The position numbers and the translations under genes were made by a program. Shown here one piece after another: positions 5,579-6,433 of a stretch of 6,433 nucleotides of DNA. The DNA is from Methanobacteriota archaeon (GTDB lineage: Archaea; Halobacteriota; Syntropharchaeia; DAOWMC01), in contig DAOWMC010000067.1 in assembly GCA_030643285.1 (NCBI GenBank), positions 1-6,433 on the forward strand, written 5' to 3'. Each line of letters opens with the position of its first letter. Within the stretch, counting starts at the first letter, position 1. Under the pieces are notes generated by a model, which searched no databases, was not told where the DNA came from, and saw only the letters and a program-made list of their open reading frames with translations.

Positions 5579-6369
5579 TTGAAAAGACCTTTTCAAAACT
5601 AAAAAAGAAGGGTGAAGGTGCGCTTATCGCATATGTCTGTGCCGGTGATCCCACACCAGATGAAACAAAAGATATTGTTAATGCACTTATCAAAGGTGGA
5701 GCTGACATGGTGGAGATTGGTCTTCCATTTTCAGACCCGATTGCAGATGGTCCCGTTATCCAGGGTGCCATAGATAGATCTCTTCGTGCCGGCATGACAC
5801 CAGACCTCTATTTCAAAATCATTTCGGATTTGGATGTTAAAGTGCCTTTACTTGTCATGACCTATTACAATCTGATCTTTAAAAGGGGCGTTAAAAAATT
5901 TGTAAGTGATTGTAAAAAAAGTAACATTTGCGGAATAATAGTCCCGGACCTTCCGATTGAAGAGTCAAAAGAACTTTTTTCAAACTGCAAAAAACATGGC
6001 GTTGACCTTATATTTTTTATTGCACCGACAACAACCGACCCACGCATAAAAAACACATTAAAACAGGCCTCTGGGTTTTTGTACCTCGTCTCAAGGTTAG
6101 GTGTAACCGGGCAAAGAGATGATGTTTCATCATCCACGGGCACACTTATAAACAGGCTATCCTCTGTTAAGGTACCAAAAGCCGTTGGATTTGGGATATC
6201 AAAAAAAGAACATGCGGAACAGGTGATAAAATCAGGAGCCGATGGCGTTATAGTCGGATCTGCCTTTGTAAACATCATAGCAAAAAAAGAAGGGAATTTT
6301 AAAGAACAGCTAACGCAATTGGCAACAGAATTAAAAGAAGGATGTATTAGCGGGTATCGGGATAGGTAA
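5575..6369 (+). CDS. trpA: Tryptophan synthase alpha subunit
   Basis: TrpA cleaves indole-3-glycerol phosphate to indole and glyceraldehyde 3-phosphate and passes indole to TrpB. The 264 residues are full length for this TIM-barrel enzyme. The catalytic pair is present: Glu47 in [10 protein letters not shown] (46-55) and Asp58 in IADGP (56-60), corresponding to Glu49 and Asp60 of Salmonella TrpA. Phosphate-binding segments are [13 protein letters not shown] (167-179), [11 protein letters not shown] (204-214) and [10 protein letters not shown] (221-230). In loop 6 the segment reads SRLGVTG, with Leu where Thr or Ala is more usual. The start is GTG; it overlaps the trpB stop (GTGA), and the SD GAGGTGA sits in trpB, implying coupled translation that would balance the two subunits. 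trpB-trpA is the usual order; no other trp gene is in the window. Confidence 0.97.
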   Translation: MIEKTFSKLKKKGEGALIAYVCAGDPTPDETKDIVNALIKGGADMVEIGLPFSDPIADGPVIQGAIDRSLRAGMTPDLYFKIISDLDVKVPLLVMTYYNLIFKRGVKKFVSDCKKSNICGIIVPDLPIEESKELFSNCKKHGVDLIFFIAPTTTDPRIKNTLKQASGFLYLVSRLGVTGQRDDVSSSTGTLINRLSSVKVPKAVGFGISKKEHAEQVIKSGADGVIVGSAFVNIIAKKEGNFKEQLTQLATELKEGCISGYRDR

Positions 6370-6373
6370 GAGC

Positions 6374-6388
6374 TAATTTTTATTAAAT
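6374..6388 (+). terminator. T-rich tract after trpA
   Basis: TAATTTTTATTAAAT begins a few bases past the trpA stop. A T5 run in AT-rich sequence is a plausible archaeal intrinsic terminator. No hairpin is seen. Confidence 0.4.
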
Positions 6389-6433
6389 CATGTTTAATAC
6401 GTCGGCTATATGTTCAATCTCTTTTTTACTTAC
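6383..6433 (-). CDS. Possible C-terminal end of a convergent gene (partial)
   Basis: On the minus strand an open frame enters from the right edge and ends at TAA (6385-6383), giving the 16 residues VSKKEIEHIADVLNMI. The composition is protein-like (an amphipathic helix with a hydrophobic end), and the stop lies just outside trpA, as expected for convergent genes. Sixteen residues are too few to name a family or to exclude chance. Confidence 0.35.
   Translation of the reverse strand, partial: VSKKEIEHIADVLNMI

Noticed and set aside
5145..6278. Minus-strand open frames inside trpB and trpA
   Set aside because: Antisense shadows of complete, well-conserved tryptophan synthase genes.
1..6433. 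CRISPR arrays, insertion sequences, tRNA genes or attachment sites
   Set aside because: None seen: no repeat-spacer pattern, no transposase, no terminal inverted repeats and no tRNA-like cloverleaf; base composition appears even by eye.

Overview
The window looks archaeal, probably from an anaerobic, F420-using euryarchaeote. The evidence is an RNase P RNA gene with archaeal features, TATA-box promoters at the expected distance from gene starts, an FrhB/FpoF-type F420 oxidoreductase, and TrpB/TrpA of archaeal flavour. Shine-Dalgarno motifs precede most internal genes. A 2-hydroxyacyl-CoA dehydratase/benzoyl-CoA reductase-type subunit beside an acyl-CoA dehydrogenase suggests anaerobic acyl-CoA or aromatic/alicyclic acid metabolism, as described in Archaeoglobi and Syntrophoarchaeum-like lineages. 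I infer this placement from gene content only; no marker here fixes the genus.

Left half, all on the minus strand (read from right to left). An operon starts near 3940 with a TATA box and three exact 12-nt-spaced copies of TAATAC. It encodes a small winged-helix DNA-binding protein (3654..3893) that overlaps by 4 nt an FrhB-family F420 oxidoreductase (2545..3657). A hairpin plus T-run (2470..2509) probably ends this unit. A second unit follows: an acyl-CoA dehydrogenase (1121..2353) lacking the usual catalytic glutamate, then a tightly coupled HgdB/BcrB-type iron-sulfur subunit (1..1111) that runs off the left edge a few codons before its expected end. Together the genes suggest a regulated redox module linking F420 to acyl-CoA dehydrogenation or low-potential reduction. 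The actual substrate cannot be read from the sequence.

Middle (about 3981..4320, minus strand): the RNase P RNA gene rnpB, recognised from its universally conserved blocks and a covarying P4 helix. It has no protein-coding gene within it. Its promoter lies back to back with the promoter of trpB.

Right half, plus strand: trpB (4400..5578) and trpA (5575..6369) overlap by 4 nt (GTGA) and encode the two subunits of tryptophan synthase. trpB is probably translated from a nearly leaderless transcript. No other trp genes are in view. After trpA, a T-rich tract and the last codons of a possible convergent minus-strand gene reach the right edge.
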